Shown: positions 52,214 through 61,134 of the stretch, one piece after another | Layout: every line of letters starts with the position of its first letter | Position numbering within the stretch: the first letter of the stretch is position 1 | Origin: Novacetimonas maltaceti | Lineage (GTDB): Bacteria > Pseudomonadota > Alphaproteobacteria > Acetobacterales > Acetobacteraceae | Reading direction: 5' to 3' | DNA length: 64,000 nucleotides | Assembly: GCF_002906255.1 (NCBI RefSeq) | Contig: NZ_POTC01000003.1 | Coordinates: 62,001 to 126,000 of the forward strand | Notes under the pieces: generated by a model | What the model was told of the DNA's origin: nothing | Seen by the model: the letters and a program-made list of their open reading frames with translations, nothing else | Databases searched by the model: none | Position numbers and translations under genes: made by a program

Positions 52214-52528
52214 CAGGCAAAAATCTTTCCGTTCTGGGAATCCGGGGGCCGGCTCCTCGAAAAAAAACCGGGTCGGCGGCATGGGCGGCGATTCATTACT
52301 GGCACGCCCTATTTTGTTCGGAAAGTAAAATAAATTACGTCCATCCACATGGAATCCCGCGCCCTTTGCACGCAAGGGCGGGGGATGTGCCGCAAGGTGC
52401 CGGCGGGAAACGCGGCGGGATTCAATCACAAATCCATGCCACACCACAAAATGAACTACCAACCTGCGAGATATGCTTTATAAAGATACCTTGGCAATGC
52501 AACAAATCGATACGAGGCATAACCGTTC
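52214..52528. other. Divergent GH20/TetR control region
   Basis: A 315-bp gap between the leftward GH20-namZ genes and a rightward TetR gene. It contains a 10-bp palindrome CTTTATAAAG at 52476-52485, 43 nt before the TetR start, and a 7-bp-stem hairpin CGCCCTT/AAGGGCG at 52360-52380. No gene seen. Confidence 0.55.
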
Positions 52529-53140
52529 ATGCCCACCACCGCTTACTCCGATGGTTCCCGGCAGGGAAAGCGCACCAAGGTCCTGCACGCCGCGCGATGG
52601 CTGTTCAACCGTGTCGGGTACCAGACCGTCAGCGTGGACGCGATCCGGGTCCGTGCCGGCGTGACCAAGGCCACGGTCTTTCGCCATTTCCCGACCAAGG
52701 ACACATTGGTATCGGAAGCGATCGCCACGCACATCCACCAGATCGAGGATGAACTGGCACTGGCGATCAATGAACAGGCGACGCCACTGGCAAAGGTCCG
52801 GGCGATTTTCGACTGGTACGACGCGCTGTTCAGAAGTGACGATTTCCACGGGTGCATGTTCATGCACGCCGCCGCCGAATACCGCCGCAGGCATGACGAG
52901 ATCACGCAACTGCTCCAGGCGCAGAAGGACAGCATGTGCAGCGCCTTCAGCCAACTCCTGCAATCCGGCGGGATTGAGGTCGAGACCGCAACGACACTGG
53001 GCCGCACGCTGTGCATGCTGCTCGACGGGGCGATGCTGCAGGCGGAGATGTGCGACAACCACGATGCCGCGCGTGAAGCCTGGTACGCGGCGTCACGCCT
53101 GCTGCTGTCCCACGGCTTCATGACCGAGGACGAATTCTGA
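52529..53140 (+). CDS. TetR/AcrR-family regulator
   Basis: A 203-residue repressor. The N-terminal HTH is clear: VLHAARWLFNRVGYQTVSVDAIRVRAGVTKATVFRHFPTKDTLVSEAI across about residues 18-65. The C-terminal ligand domain carries four cysteines but no recognisable specificity. It is divergent from the GH20-namZ pair and convergent with the purine permease, so its target could be either neighbour or an unlinked gene. CTTTATAAAG just upstream is a possible self-operator. Confidence 0.9.
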   Translation: MPTTAYSDGSRQGKRTKVLHAARWLFNRVGYQTVSVDAIRVRAGVTKATVFRHFPTKDTLVSEAIATHIHQIEDELALAINEQATPLAKVRAIFDWYDALFRSDDFHGCMFMHAAAEYRRRHDEITQLLQAQKDSMCSAFSQLLQSGGIEVETATTLGRTLCMLLDGAMLQAEMCDNHDAAREAWYAASRLLLSHGFMTEDEF

Positions 53141-53155
53141 ACCGGCAGCGCCGGT

Positions 53156-54559
53156 TCAGCCCTGCATGCCGCTTTCAAGATACAGGAAGACGACGAACAC
53201 GATATCCAGCCCCACCAGCATGGGCGTCAGCCGTCGCCACTGCCGCCGCCCCACGAGCAGGAGCGTGTGAAGCAGCAGGCCACAGGCAAGCGCCAGCATG
53301 AAATTCCCCGTCATGAGGGTAATCACCACCATCAGCAGGGGGGAGGCAAGGTCATCAAGGCCATGGGTCTGTGGTGATGCCAGCGTGGAGAGCATGCCCA
53401 CCCCCACGACAATCAGCACCGGGCCGGTGGCAACCGCAGGGATGGCGGTAATCAGCGGCCAGAAGAACGACGACAGCGCAAACAGCGCCGCAACGACCAT
53501 GGCACACAGGCCCGTCCTGCCCCCGGCCTCCACCCCCACAAGGGATTCCAGATAGGCCGAGACCGTGCTGGTCCCAAGGATGGCCCCGATCACGCTCGCC
53601 GCGCCGTCGGCGCAGAAGGCGGAACGGCCCAGTGGCAGCGGCGGCCCGTCCCTGCCCTGCGTCGCGCGCTGGGTCACGGCCATCATCGTCCCCGTCGCAT
53701 CAAAGAAATCGCTGAGGAAAAAATACAGCGTGACGGGAAACAGGACGAGGATGTTTGCAAAAAGACCGTGGAAATCAAACGCAAACAGCAGGTGATACGG
53801 ATAATGCGGCCAGTCGGAGACATGGGCGGGCAGACGGGTCAGCAGCCTGCCGTCTGGCCCATGCACGAACAGGCCCGCGCAGCTTGTCACGATGATCGAC
53901 AGCAGCATCGCCGCCGGCACCCGCAGGTATGACAGCACCATCGCCAGCGCCAGTCCGCCCAGCGCAAGTTCAACCGCAGGCTGGCGCAGCAGGCCAAAGG
54001 CGAACCCGTCATGGGAGGGGACGAGCAGCCCACTGGTCGTCATGCCGATCCGCACGATGAACGCCCCGATGGCGCAGCGGATGCCACAGACGACAGGATC
54101 CGGGAACCCGTCGATGATCTTCTGCCGCCATGACGTCAGCGCCAGCAGCACGAAGACGATCCCGCCAAGGAAGACCATGGCGAAGGCGACTGCCGCACTG
54201 ACCCCCATGTGCATCACGACGACCTGCGCGAAGATGATGTTGCTGCTCATCGCCGGGGCCAGCGCGATCGGCAGGTTGGCCATCAGCGCCATCAGCAGCG
54301 TCCCGCACACGGACGCGGCAATGGTTGTCATGATCATGTCGTGATGGTCCAGACCCGCCATCGACAGGATGGCCGGGTTGACCGCCATGATGTAGGCCAC
54401 GGCGCCAAAGGTGGTCAGCCCGGCCACGACCTCCCGCCCCGGGGTCGAACCACGTCGCGTGATGTTGAAATACCGGTCGAGCCCCCTGCCCACGCCACGT
54501 ATCGCCCGCCTCACGCCGCCATTCTTTTCATCGTCGCCCCACCTTATTCCCACAGGCAT
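53156..54559 (-). CDS. NCS2-family nucleobase permease, AzgA-like (guanine/hypoxanthine)
   Basis: A 467-residue inner-membrane purine permease with about 12-14 hydrophobic segments. AzgA-type marks are RGSTPGREVVAGLTTFGAVAYIMAVNP, AMSSNIIFAQ, RCAIGAFIVRIGMTTSGLL and LSDFFDATGTMMAV, the last in the usual place for the carboxylate-bearing motif. The family position between ATGxxxxYI and NPxIL is retained. GTG 54553 is an alternative to ATG 54559. It lies between a TetR gene (convergent) and the iron-uptake operon (divergent); no purine catabolic genes are nearby. Confidence 0.88.
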   Translation of the reverse strand: MPVGIRWGDDEKNGGVRRAIRGVGRGLDRYFNITRRGSTPGREVVAGLTTFGAVAYIMAVNPAILSMAGLDHHDMIMTTIAASVCGTLLMALMANLPIALAPAMSSNIIFAQVVVMHMGVSAAVAFAMVFLGGIVFVLLALTSWRQKIIDGFPDPVVCGIRCAIGAFIVRIGMTTSGLLVPSHDGFAFGLLRQPAVELALGGLALAMVLSYLRVPAAMLLSIIVTSCAGLFVHGPDGRLLTRLPAHVSDWPHYPYHLLFAFDFHGLFANILVLFPVTLYFFLSDFFDATGTMMAVTQRATQGRDGPPLPLGRSAFCADGAASVIGAILGTSTVSAYLESLVGVEAGGRTGLCAMVVAALFALSSFFWPLITAIPAVATGPVLIVVGVGMLSTLASPQTHGLDDLASPLLMVVITLMTGNFMLALACGLLLHTLLLVGRRQWRRLTPMLVGLDIVFVVFLYLESGMQG

Positions 54560-54682
54560 GCACCGCAGGTTTCAGTAAACCACCCCCATGCCAAAGTCGA
54601 ATGCCGATATATGCACAGCGTGTTCTGATAATCCGAGCATCGGGCATGCCACGCGCCAGATGCGGGTGTCCCTGAAATTGAC

Positions 54683-54701
54683 AATGATAACAATTATCAT
54701 T
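54683..54701. promoter_or_regulatory. Fur box of the iron-chelate ABC importer
   Basis: AATGATAACAATTATCATT is a 19-bp inverted repeat, perfect except for its CAA centre and very close to the classical Fur consensus. It lies 82 nt upstream of the binding-protein ATG, next to TTGACA (54679-54684), a likely -35 box. Repression by iron-loaded Fur is expected. Confidence 0.9.
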
Positions 54702-54783
54702 ATCAGCACACCCTGCTCAGGATTTTCCCCGCACCTGTCGCGCCCACGGCGACAGCGGGGCAACGCAAGGCAGGGAAACCGGC

Positions 54784-55920
54784 ATGAAACGAATTCTCCA
54801 TCGGTGCGGACGTGCGATGACGGCCCTCCTCGCGGGTATTTCGCTGATGGGCGGCCTGTGCGCCACGCAGGCCCACGCCACCACCATCACGGACATGGCG
54901 GGACGCACGGTTGAAATCCCGCATGACGTACACCGCATCATCCTTGGCGAAGGGCGGCTGGTCTATGCGCTCGCCCCGCTCGAAGGCACGCACCTGTTCG
55001 AGCGCATTGTCGGCTGGCAGGGGGAATTCCGGGGTGCCGATACCCAGAGCTATGACCAGTATGTCGCGCGCTTCCCCGCTGCGGCGAAGGTCGCGCTGAT
55101 TGGCAAGACCACGGCCGATACCGTCAGCCCGGAAAAGGTGCTGGACCTGCATCCCGACCTTGCCATCCTGACGGTTTCCGGCCACGGCCCCGGCGCATCA
55201 AGCGAACTTGTCAACCAGTTGGAGGCCGCGCACGTCCCCGTGGTGTTCGTGGATTTCCGCGCCAATCCCCTGCATGACACGATCGCGTCCATGCGCATCC
55301 TCGGCACGGTGCTGAACCGCGAGGCCGAGGCGCGTGCCTATACCGATTTCTACCAGTCGCATCTTGATCGCATCACGAAGGCTGTCGCCACCGTGCCTGC
55401 GGAGCGCCGTCCCAAGGTCTTTATCGAAATGCTGGCGGCAATGCGCGAAAGCTGCTGCCACACGGCGGGCAAGGGCAACATGGGCGCCTTCATCGAGGCC
55501 GCGGGCGGCCGCAACATCGCAGCCCCCCTCCTGCCCGGCTATATCGGTGACATCTCGCTGGAAAAGGTGATCGCATCGGATCCCGACATCTACATCGCCG
55601 ATGGCACCAAGGGACCGAAGGCGGCGGGGCCGGGCCTGCGCATGGGGGCAGAGGTTTCCCCCGAACTTGCCCGCTCCTCGCTCAGGGCGGTGGAGGACCG
55701 GCCGGGGATTTCCACCCTGCGCGCCGTGACCGGCGGCCATGCTTACGGGCTGTGGCATGCCTTCTACGACTCCCCTTACAACATCCTTGCTGTGGAGGTG
55801 ATGGCCAAATGGTTCCATCCCGACCTGTTCGCCGGACTGGACCCCGAAAAGACGCAGAAGGAACTGTATGAACGCTTCCTGCCGGTCCCGCAGACGGGCA
55901 CGTTCTGGATCGCGCCCTGA
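54784..55920 (+). CDS. Iron-chelate ABC importer, periplasmic binding protein (FecB/BtuF fold)
   Basis: A 378-residue exported protein with a signal peptide ending near AHA (residue 37). Mature sequence starts ITDMAGRTVEIPHDVHRIILGEGRL, the usual opening of class III siderophore-binding proteins, and includes PDLAILT and a long linking helix. A Cys-Cys pair in RESCCHTAG is notable. It captures a ferric chelate, possibly with haem as an alternative substrate. First gene of the Fur-controlled importer; the permease follows by 6 nt. Confidence 0.92.
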   Translation: MKRILHRCGRAMTALLAGISLMGGLCATQAHATTITDMAGRTVEIPHDVHRIILGEGRLVYALAPLEGTHLFERIVGWQGEFRGADTQSYDQYVARFPAAAKVALIGKTTADTVSPEKVLDLHPDLAILTVSGHGPGASSELVNQLEAAHVPVVFVDFRANPLHDTIASMRILGTVLNREAEARAYTDFYQSHLDRITKAVATVPAERRPKVFIEMLAAMRESCCHTAGKGNMGAFIEAAGGRNIAAPLLPGYIGDISLEKVIASDPDIYIADGTKGPKAAGPGLRMGAEVSPELARSSLRAVEDRPGISTLRAVTGGHAYGLWHAFYDSPYNILAVEVMAKWFHPDLFAGLDPEKTQKELYERFLPVPQTGTFWIAP

Positions 55921-55926
55921 GGCCGC

Positions 55927-57009
55927 ATGAGCAGGATTTCCCCCACCCCCATCACCAGGCGCGGCCTCGACGCGGGCGACATCCATGCCCGGTACCGCGC
56001 GATGCTGCGGCGGCGCGTGATGGTCATGGCGGTCATCACCGGGCTGATCGCCTGTTCCGTGACGCTGGATTTCGCGCTTGGCCCGTCGGGGCTGTCGCCC
56101 GCGCGCCTGCTGCATATCCTGCTGCACCCCCATGACGCACCCGCGGGCGAAAGCGTGATCGTGTGGCAGATCCGCCTGCCCTATGCCCTGATGGCGATAT
56201 GCGTGGGGGCGGCGCTGGGCCTGTCGGGGGCGGAGATGCAGACCATCCTTGCCAACCCGCTGGCCAGTCCGTTCACGCTTGGCGTCTCGGCGGCGGCGGC
56301 ATTCGGGGCGTCCCTTGCGATCATCCTGCAATGGCATATTCCCGGCGTGCCGGAAACGTGGATCGTCTCCACCGATGCGTTCGTTTTCTCGATCGGGTCG
56401 GTCTTCCTGCTCGACCTCGTCTCGCGCCTGCGCGGGTCGGGGACGGGGACGGTCGTCCTGTTCGGGATCGCGCTGGTGTTCATGTTCCATGCGCTTGTCT
56501 CCCTCCTGCAGTTCATCGCCAGCGAGGACGCGCTGCAGGACCTCGTCTTCTGGACGATGGGCAGCCTGACCCGTGCGACATGGCCCAAGATCGGCATCCT
56601 TGCCGCCGCCTGCGTGCTGATCGCACCCCTGTCCTTTGCCGCGGCATGGCGCCTGACGGTCCTGCGCATGGGCGAGGAACGCGCCGCAAGCCTGGGGGTC
56701 GACATCCCGCGCGTGCGACGTGCGGCACTGCTGCGCATCAGCATCCTGTCGGCGCTGGCGGTTTCCTTTGTCGGGACGATCGGCTTCATCGGACTGGTCG
56801 CCCCCCATATCGCGCGTCGCCTGCTGGGGGAGGATCACCGTTTCTACCTGCCGGGCAGCATGCTGGTCGGTTGCCTCATCATGTCGCTGTCATCCGTCGC
56901 CGCACGCAACATCATTCCCGGCGTCATCATTCCCACCGGCATTGTCACGGCGCTGGTGGGGATTCCGTTTTTCCTGACGATCGTCCTGCGCCGGCAGGGC
57001 CTGTCATGA
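55927..57009 (+). CDS. Iron-chelate ABC importer, FecCD-family permease
   Basis: A 360-residue permease with about ten hydrophobic segments. FecCD marks include WQIRLPYALMAICVGAALGLSGAEMQTILANPLASPFTLGVSAAAAFGA (about residues 78-126) and the C-terminal GTIGFIGLVAPHIARRLLGEDHRFYLPGSMLVG. The coupling loop GEERAASLGVDIPRVR that touches the ATPase is also present. It has an unusually long polar N-terminus. It overlaps the ATPase gene by 4 nt (ATGA). Confidence 0.94.
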   Translation: MSRISPTPITRRGLDAGDIHARYRAMLRRRVMVMAVITGLIACSVTLDFALGPSGLSPARLLHILLHPHDAPAGESVIVWQIRLPYALMAICVGAALGLSGAEMQTILANPLASPFTLGVSAAAAFGASLAIILQWHIPGVPETWIVSTDAFVFSIGSVFLLDLVSRLRGSGTGTVVLFGIALVFMFHALVSLLQFIASEDALQDLVFWTMGSLTRATWPKIGILAAACVLIAPLSFAAAWRLTVLRMGEERAASLGVDIPRVRRAALLRISILSALAVSFVGTIGFIGLVAPHIARRLLGEDHRFYLPGSMLVGCLIMSLSSVAARNIIPGVIIPTGIVTALVGIPFFLTIVLRRQGLS

Positions 57010-57791
57010 GCAAAAGTGGACTGTCCGCACGGCATGTCAGCGTAAGTTACGGCCATCGCACCGTGCTGCATGACCTCAACCCCGCGCCCTTTCCCTGCGG
57101 GCGTGTCTGTGCGCTGCTGGGACCGAACGGCAGCGGGAAGTCCACGTTCCTCCGCGCGGTGGCGGGGATCGTGCCCTCGCCCGCCATCATCACGCTCAAC
57201 GGCATGGAACTGTCGCGCATGCCCCTGGCGCGGCGCACGCGCCACTGCGTCTACCTGCCACAGGCGCTGCCCGCACCTGTCCACCTGCAGGTGCTGGAAT
57301 CCCTGATTGCCGCGCGCCACGTCAATGGCATGCAGGCCATGGGCAAAACCGGCGTCATTGACGAAGCCCTTGAAACGCTTGCCACCTTCGGGATCGAGGA
57401 CCTGGCGATGCGCTACATGGACGAACTTTCCGGCGGGCAGCGGCAACTCGTCGGGCTGGCACAGGCGCTGGGCCGGCGGCCGGACGCCCTGCTGCTTGAT
57501 GAACCGCTCAGTGCGCTGGACCTGCACCACCAGTTCTCGGTCATGGCGATCGTGCGGCGCACGACCGCCGCGCGGGGCATCGTGACGATGATCGTGCTGC
57601 ATGACCTCAACATCGCCGTGCGCATGACCGATGACGCCATCATCATGCGTGATGGACGCCTGATTGCGGCCGGCCCCTCCCGCACGGTCATTTCGCCCGA
57701 ACTGCTGCAACAGACCTATGGCATCCATGCGCGCGTCGAAACCTGTTCCCGCGGGGAGCCGTTCGTCATGGTCGATGGCACCATCGACTGA
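57006..57791 (+). CDS. Iron-chelate ABC importer, ATP-binding protein
   Basis: A 261-residue ATPase of the FepC/FhuC type. Walker A is GPNGSGKST, the Q-loop is YLPQALPAP, signature LSGGQRQLVGLAQAL, Walker B ALLLDEPLSALD, and the switch His is in VLHDLNIAVRM. It powers the FecCD permease upstream. The ATG at 57006 overlaps the permease stop by 4 nt. There is no TonB receptor gene in this operon, so the outer-membrane partner is encoded elsewhere. Confidence 0.95.
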   Translation: MSKSGLSARHVSVSYGHRTVLHDLNPAPFPCGRVCALLGPNGSGKSTFLRAVAGIVPSPAIITLNGMELSRMPLARRTRHCVYLPQALPAPVHLQVLESLIAARHVNGMQAMGKTGVIDEALETLATFGIEDLAMRYMDELSGGQRQLVGLAQALGRRPDALLLDEPLSALDLHHQFSVMAIVRRTTAARGIVTMIVLHDLNIAVRMTDDAIIMRDGRLIAAGPSRTVISPELLQQTYGIHARVETCSRGEPFVMVDGTID

Positions 57792-57948
57792 TCCCGCCAC
57801 GGGGATGCCAACACGGATTTGTTATCCTGTTTTCCCCTGTCCTGCCCGTTCTTTTTCCTGACTTCGCCGTTCTGGACCTATCATCGGATCGCCCTGCCCC
57901 ACCCGGGATCGCGACCCGCCGAGTGGCAAGCCCGAAGAAAGAACCGGC

Positions 57949-60900
57949 ATGGTGTCAGGCACTTCGCAACCGCATGTCCACACCCATGACGACGCCCTGC
58001 CATCGTGGTCGCCGGTCATCCGTTACCTGCCCGCGGCAGGGGTGGGGCAGCAGGACGCATGGGCGCGGATGCTGGCGCGCGCGGCCGCCAGCGGTTTTAC
58101 AGACCTGCTGCTTTCGCCGCCATTTGCCACGGGTGATGACCCGTTCCTCGTCTCCTCCCATTTTGAAGGAAGCGCGGACCTGTCATGGGATGTCCCGTTC
58201 GCGACGGGCCTGCGCCACCTGTGCGCCACAGCACGCGAACACGGGATCGGCATCCTGCTCGACCTGCCGCTGGACCGGGTGGCACGGGACGGCACGCTTG
58301 CGCGCCAGCACCCGGCATGGTGCCGTGCGGGTGATGACCCGCGTGCCGCCGGATGGGATTTTCCAAGGCATTATCAGGAAATCCTCGGATACTGGACCAT
58401 GGTGCTCCATACCCTGCTGGAAGCTGGCGTGGCGGGCTTTCGCTGTGACGCTCCGCAGGACCTTCCACCGGGGATGCTGCATGACATCATCCGGGCGTCG
58501 CACGCGATCGCGCCCGCATGCCGCTGGATCGCATGGACGGCGGGACTGGCCCCCGACATGGTGCATCAGGTCGCGCTGAGCGGCGTGAACATGGTCAGTT
58601 CCTCCCTTGCATGGTGGGACCGGCGCGACACATGGTTCGAGGCGGAATGGGCCCCCCTGCCCCCCGGCGTCGGGCGGCTTGCCTGCCCCTATCCCTTTCC
58701 TGATGGGCCTGTATCCGGCCATGCCGACACGCACGATGCGGAACAGATGGTCATGAACCTGCGCCTGTGCGGGGCAACCGGCGACGGACTGCTGCTTGCC
58801 ACGGGCAGCGAGGACGGTGCGGACATCAGGGTCCGCGACGCCATCATCACGGCAGGGCGGATGATTGCCACGCGATGCAGGGGCGTGCGTCCCGTACGCC
58901 TGACACCTGCCGACGCGCCGGTCACGGTCATCGCATTTCACGCCCCCCACCATACGCGCCTGGTCCTGGCGAACATATCATTGCGGCAGGAGGCCTTCCT
59001 TCCCCTCGCAACCCTGCCGCCGGATACGGCGATATCCGCGCCGGTTGATGGGGGCATGTCGATGGCACACCGGATCCGCAGGGGGCAACTTCACCTGCGC
59101 GCAGGCGAGGTCCGGGTGCTGGAGCGGTCGCAGCACGCGCCGGTCATGACCCATCCGTCACCAGATGCCCGCACTGCCGCGCGCGGCAGGCGCATCGTCA
59201 TCGAAAATGTCACCCCCGCGATCACCCCCCCGCGTTTCCCCGCCAAGGCGGAAATTGACACCCCGGTCATGGTGGAGGCCGATATTTTCATGGACGGGCA
59301 CGACCTTCTGGCGGCCCGCCTGTGCTGGCGCGCCATGGATAGCGCCTGCTGGAAGCATGACCGCATGGAGATGGCCGGTCACGGCCACTGGCGCGGGTTC
59401 ATGTATCCGGACCGGATCGGCCCGTGGGAATACACGATCATGGCATGGGTGGACAGCTATGGCTCGCTCGTCCATGCGCTTGAGAAAAAACAGGCGGCAG
59501 GCAGGGTTGGCGCGCAGGACGTGGAGGATGCACGCCTTATGCTCCATGCCGCCGCGACGGACGCGCAGGATGCGGAGCGTGAAGAATGCCTGCGCCTTGT
59601 GGAGACGCTGTCGGGTCTGCCGCAGGAGGAGGCGCTCCCTCTCCTCCTTTCGCCACGGACGCGCGCCCTGATGGAGCATGTCGCAAGGCGGCCATTCCTG
59701 ACGCAGCTTGCGTCACCTGTTACGCTTTTCGTGGACCGCCCCGCCGCGCGGTACGGCAGTTGGTATGAACTGTTTCCCCGCTCACAAAGCCCGGTGCCAC
59801 ACCGGCATGGAACCCTGCGTGATGTCATCGCGCGCCTGCCCGACATCCGCGACATGGGCTTTGATGTCCTGTATTTCCCGCCCATCCATCCGATCGGGCG
59901 CCTCAATCGCAAGGGGCGCAACAACAGCCTGCATGCGGACGCGGACGATGTCGGCAGCCCGTACGCCATCGGATCGGACCAGGGCGGACATGACAGCATT
60001 CATCCCGATCTTGGCACCTTCAGCGATTTTCGCGACCTGCTCCGGTGCGCGCGCGCGCATGGTCTGGAACTGGCGATGGATTTCGCGATCCAGTGCGCAC
60101 CGGACCATCCATGGATCACGCAGCACCCGCAATGGTTCGACCATCGCGCCGATGGATCGATCCGGCATGCGGAAAACCCGCCGAAGGTATATGAAGATAT
60201 CGTAAATGTCGATTTCTATGCCGAAGGCGCCATCCCCTCCCTGTGGCTGACGCTGCGCGATATCGTGCTGCTGTGGATCGGCGAGGGCGTGAAGATCTTT
60301 CGCGTGGACAACCCCCATACCAAGCCCCTGCCATTCTGGGAATGGATGATTGCCGACATACGCGCGCTTTATCCGGAAACCATATTCCTGGCCGAAGCTT
60401 TTACCCATCCCGGCATGATGTACCGGCTGGCGAAGGCAGGGTTCACGCAATCCTATACCTATTTCACGTGGCGCAACGGCAAGGAAGAACTGATGTCCTA
60501 CATGACGGAAATCACCAGCGCGCCTGTCATTGACTTTTTCCGCCCGCATTTTTTCGTAAACACGCCGGATATCAACCCATTTTTCGTGCATGATGGCAGC
60601 CGTGCCGCGCATCTGGTCCGCGTGGCGCTGGCCACCACTCTGTCAGGCCTGTGGGGCATGTACGAGGGGTTTGAACGGTGCGAGGCAACGCCCCTTCCGG
60701 GGCGCGAGGAATATATGGATTCCGAAAAATACCAGATCCGCCAGCGCAATCCCCGGCATAACCCCGGCATCATATCAGAAATCACGGCGCTCAACACGAT
60801 ACGCCGTCGCCATCCCTGCCTGCAGACACACCGGGGATTGCGTTTTTACAACATGTTCAATGACGCCATCATCTATTTCGCAAAGGGCATGACCGACATG

Positions 60901-61134
60901 TCCGATGTCGTGCTCGTCGCCATCAACCTTGACCCCGCCCGCGTGCAGGAAGCCGATTTCGAAGTGCCCCTGTGGGAATGGGGATTGCCCGACGATGCCT
61001 CGGTGCATGTGCATGACCTGATGCGTGACCGGCACGAGACATGGACCGGCAAGGTACAGCACATCCGCCTTGACCCGCACGACCTGCCGTTCGCGATCTG
61101 GCATGTCCGGCCGGTGGAAGGACATGCGGCATGA
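57949..61134 (+). CDS. glgE: Alpha-1,4-glucan:maltose-1-phosphate maltosyltransferase GlgE with N-terminal pseudo-amylase extension
   Basis: Extends alpha-1,4-glucans with maltosyl units from maltose-1-phosphate. The GlgE core is residues about 410-1061: DUF3416 beta domain (RIVIENVTPAITPPRFPAKAEI), then a GH13_3 barrel with PIHPIGRLNRKGRNN, nucleophile Asp787 in RVDNPHTKPLPFWEW and acid Glu816 in FLAEAFTHP. The first ~400 residues look like a second, decayed GH13 barrel: GFRCDAP (Asp167) is kept, but the strand-4 motif is LLDLPLDRVA with no histidine and the general-acid position reads WIAWTAG. Typical GlgE has about 660-700 residues. Overlaps treS by 4 nt. Confidence 0.94.
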   Translation: MVSGTSQPHVHTHDDALPSWSPVIRYLPAAGVGQQDAWARMLARAAASGFTDLLLSPPFATGDDPFLVSSHFEGSADLSWDVPFATGLRHLCATAREHGIGILLDLPLDRVARDGTLARQHPAWCRAGDDPRAAGWDFPRHYQEILGYWTMVLHTLLEAGVAGFRCDAPQDLPPGMLHDIIRASHAIAPACRWIAWTAGLAPDMVHQVALSGVNMVSSSLAWWDRRDTWFEAEWAPLPPGVGRLACPYPFPDGPVSGHADTHDAEQMVMNLRLCGATGDGLLLATGSEDGADIRVRDAIITAGRMIATRCRGVRPVRLTPADAPVTVIAFHAPHHTRLVLANISLRQEAFLPLATLPPDTAISAPVDGGMSMAHRIRRGQLHLRAGEVRVLERSQHAPVMTHPSPDARTAARGRRIVIENVTPAITPPRFPAKAEIDTPVMVEADIFMDGHDLLAARLCWRAMDSACWKHDRMEMAGHGHWRGFMYPDRIGPWEYTIMAWVDSYGSLVHALEKKQAAGRVGAQDVEDARLMLHAAATDAQDAEREECLRLVETLSGLPQEEALPLLLSPRTRALMEHVARRPFLTQLASPVTLFVDRPAARYGSWYELFPRSQSPVPHRHGTLRDVIARLPDIRDMGFDVLYFPPIHPIGRLNRKGRNNSLHADADDVGSPYAIGSDQGGHDSIHPDLGTFSDFRDLLRCARAHGLELAMDFAIQCAPDHPWITQHPQWFDHRADGSIRHAENPPKVYEDIVNVDFYAEGAIPSLWLTLRDIVLLWIGEGVKIFRVDNPHTKPLPFWEWMIADIRALYPETIFLAEAFTHPGMMYRLAKAGFTQSYTYFTWRNGKEELMSYMTEITSAPVIDFFRPHFFVNTPDINPFFVHDGSRAAHLVRVALATTLSGLWGMYEGFERCEATPLPGREEYMDSEKYQIRQRNPRHNPGIISEITALNTIRRRHPCLQTHRGLRFYNMFNDAIIYFAKGMTDMSDVVLVAINLDPARVQEADFEVPLWEWGLPDDASVHVHDLMRDRHETWTGKVQHIRLDPHDLPFAIWHVRPVEGHAA

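Noticed and set aside
55198-56838. 546-codon frame antisense to the iron importer genes
   Set aside because: Shadow of the binding protein and permease; biased composition.
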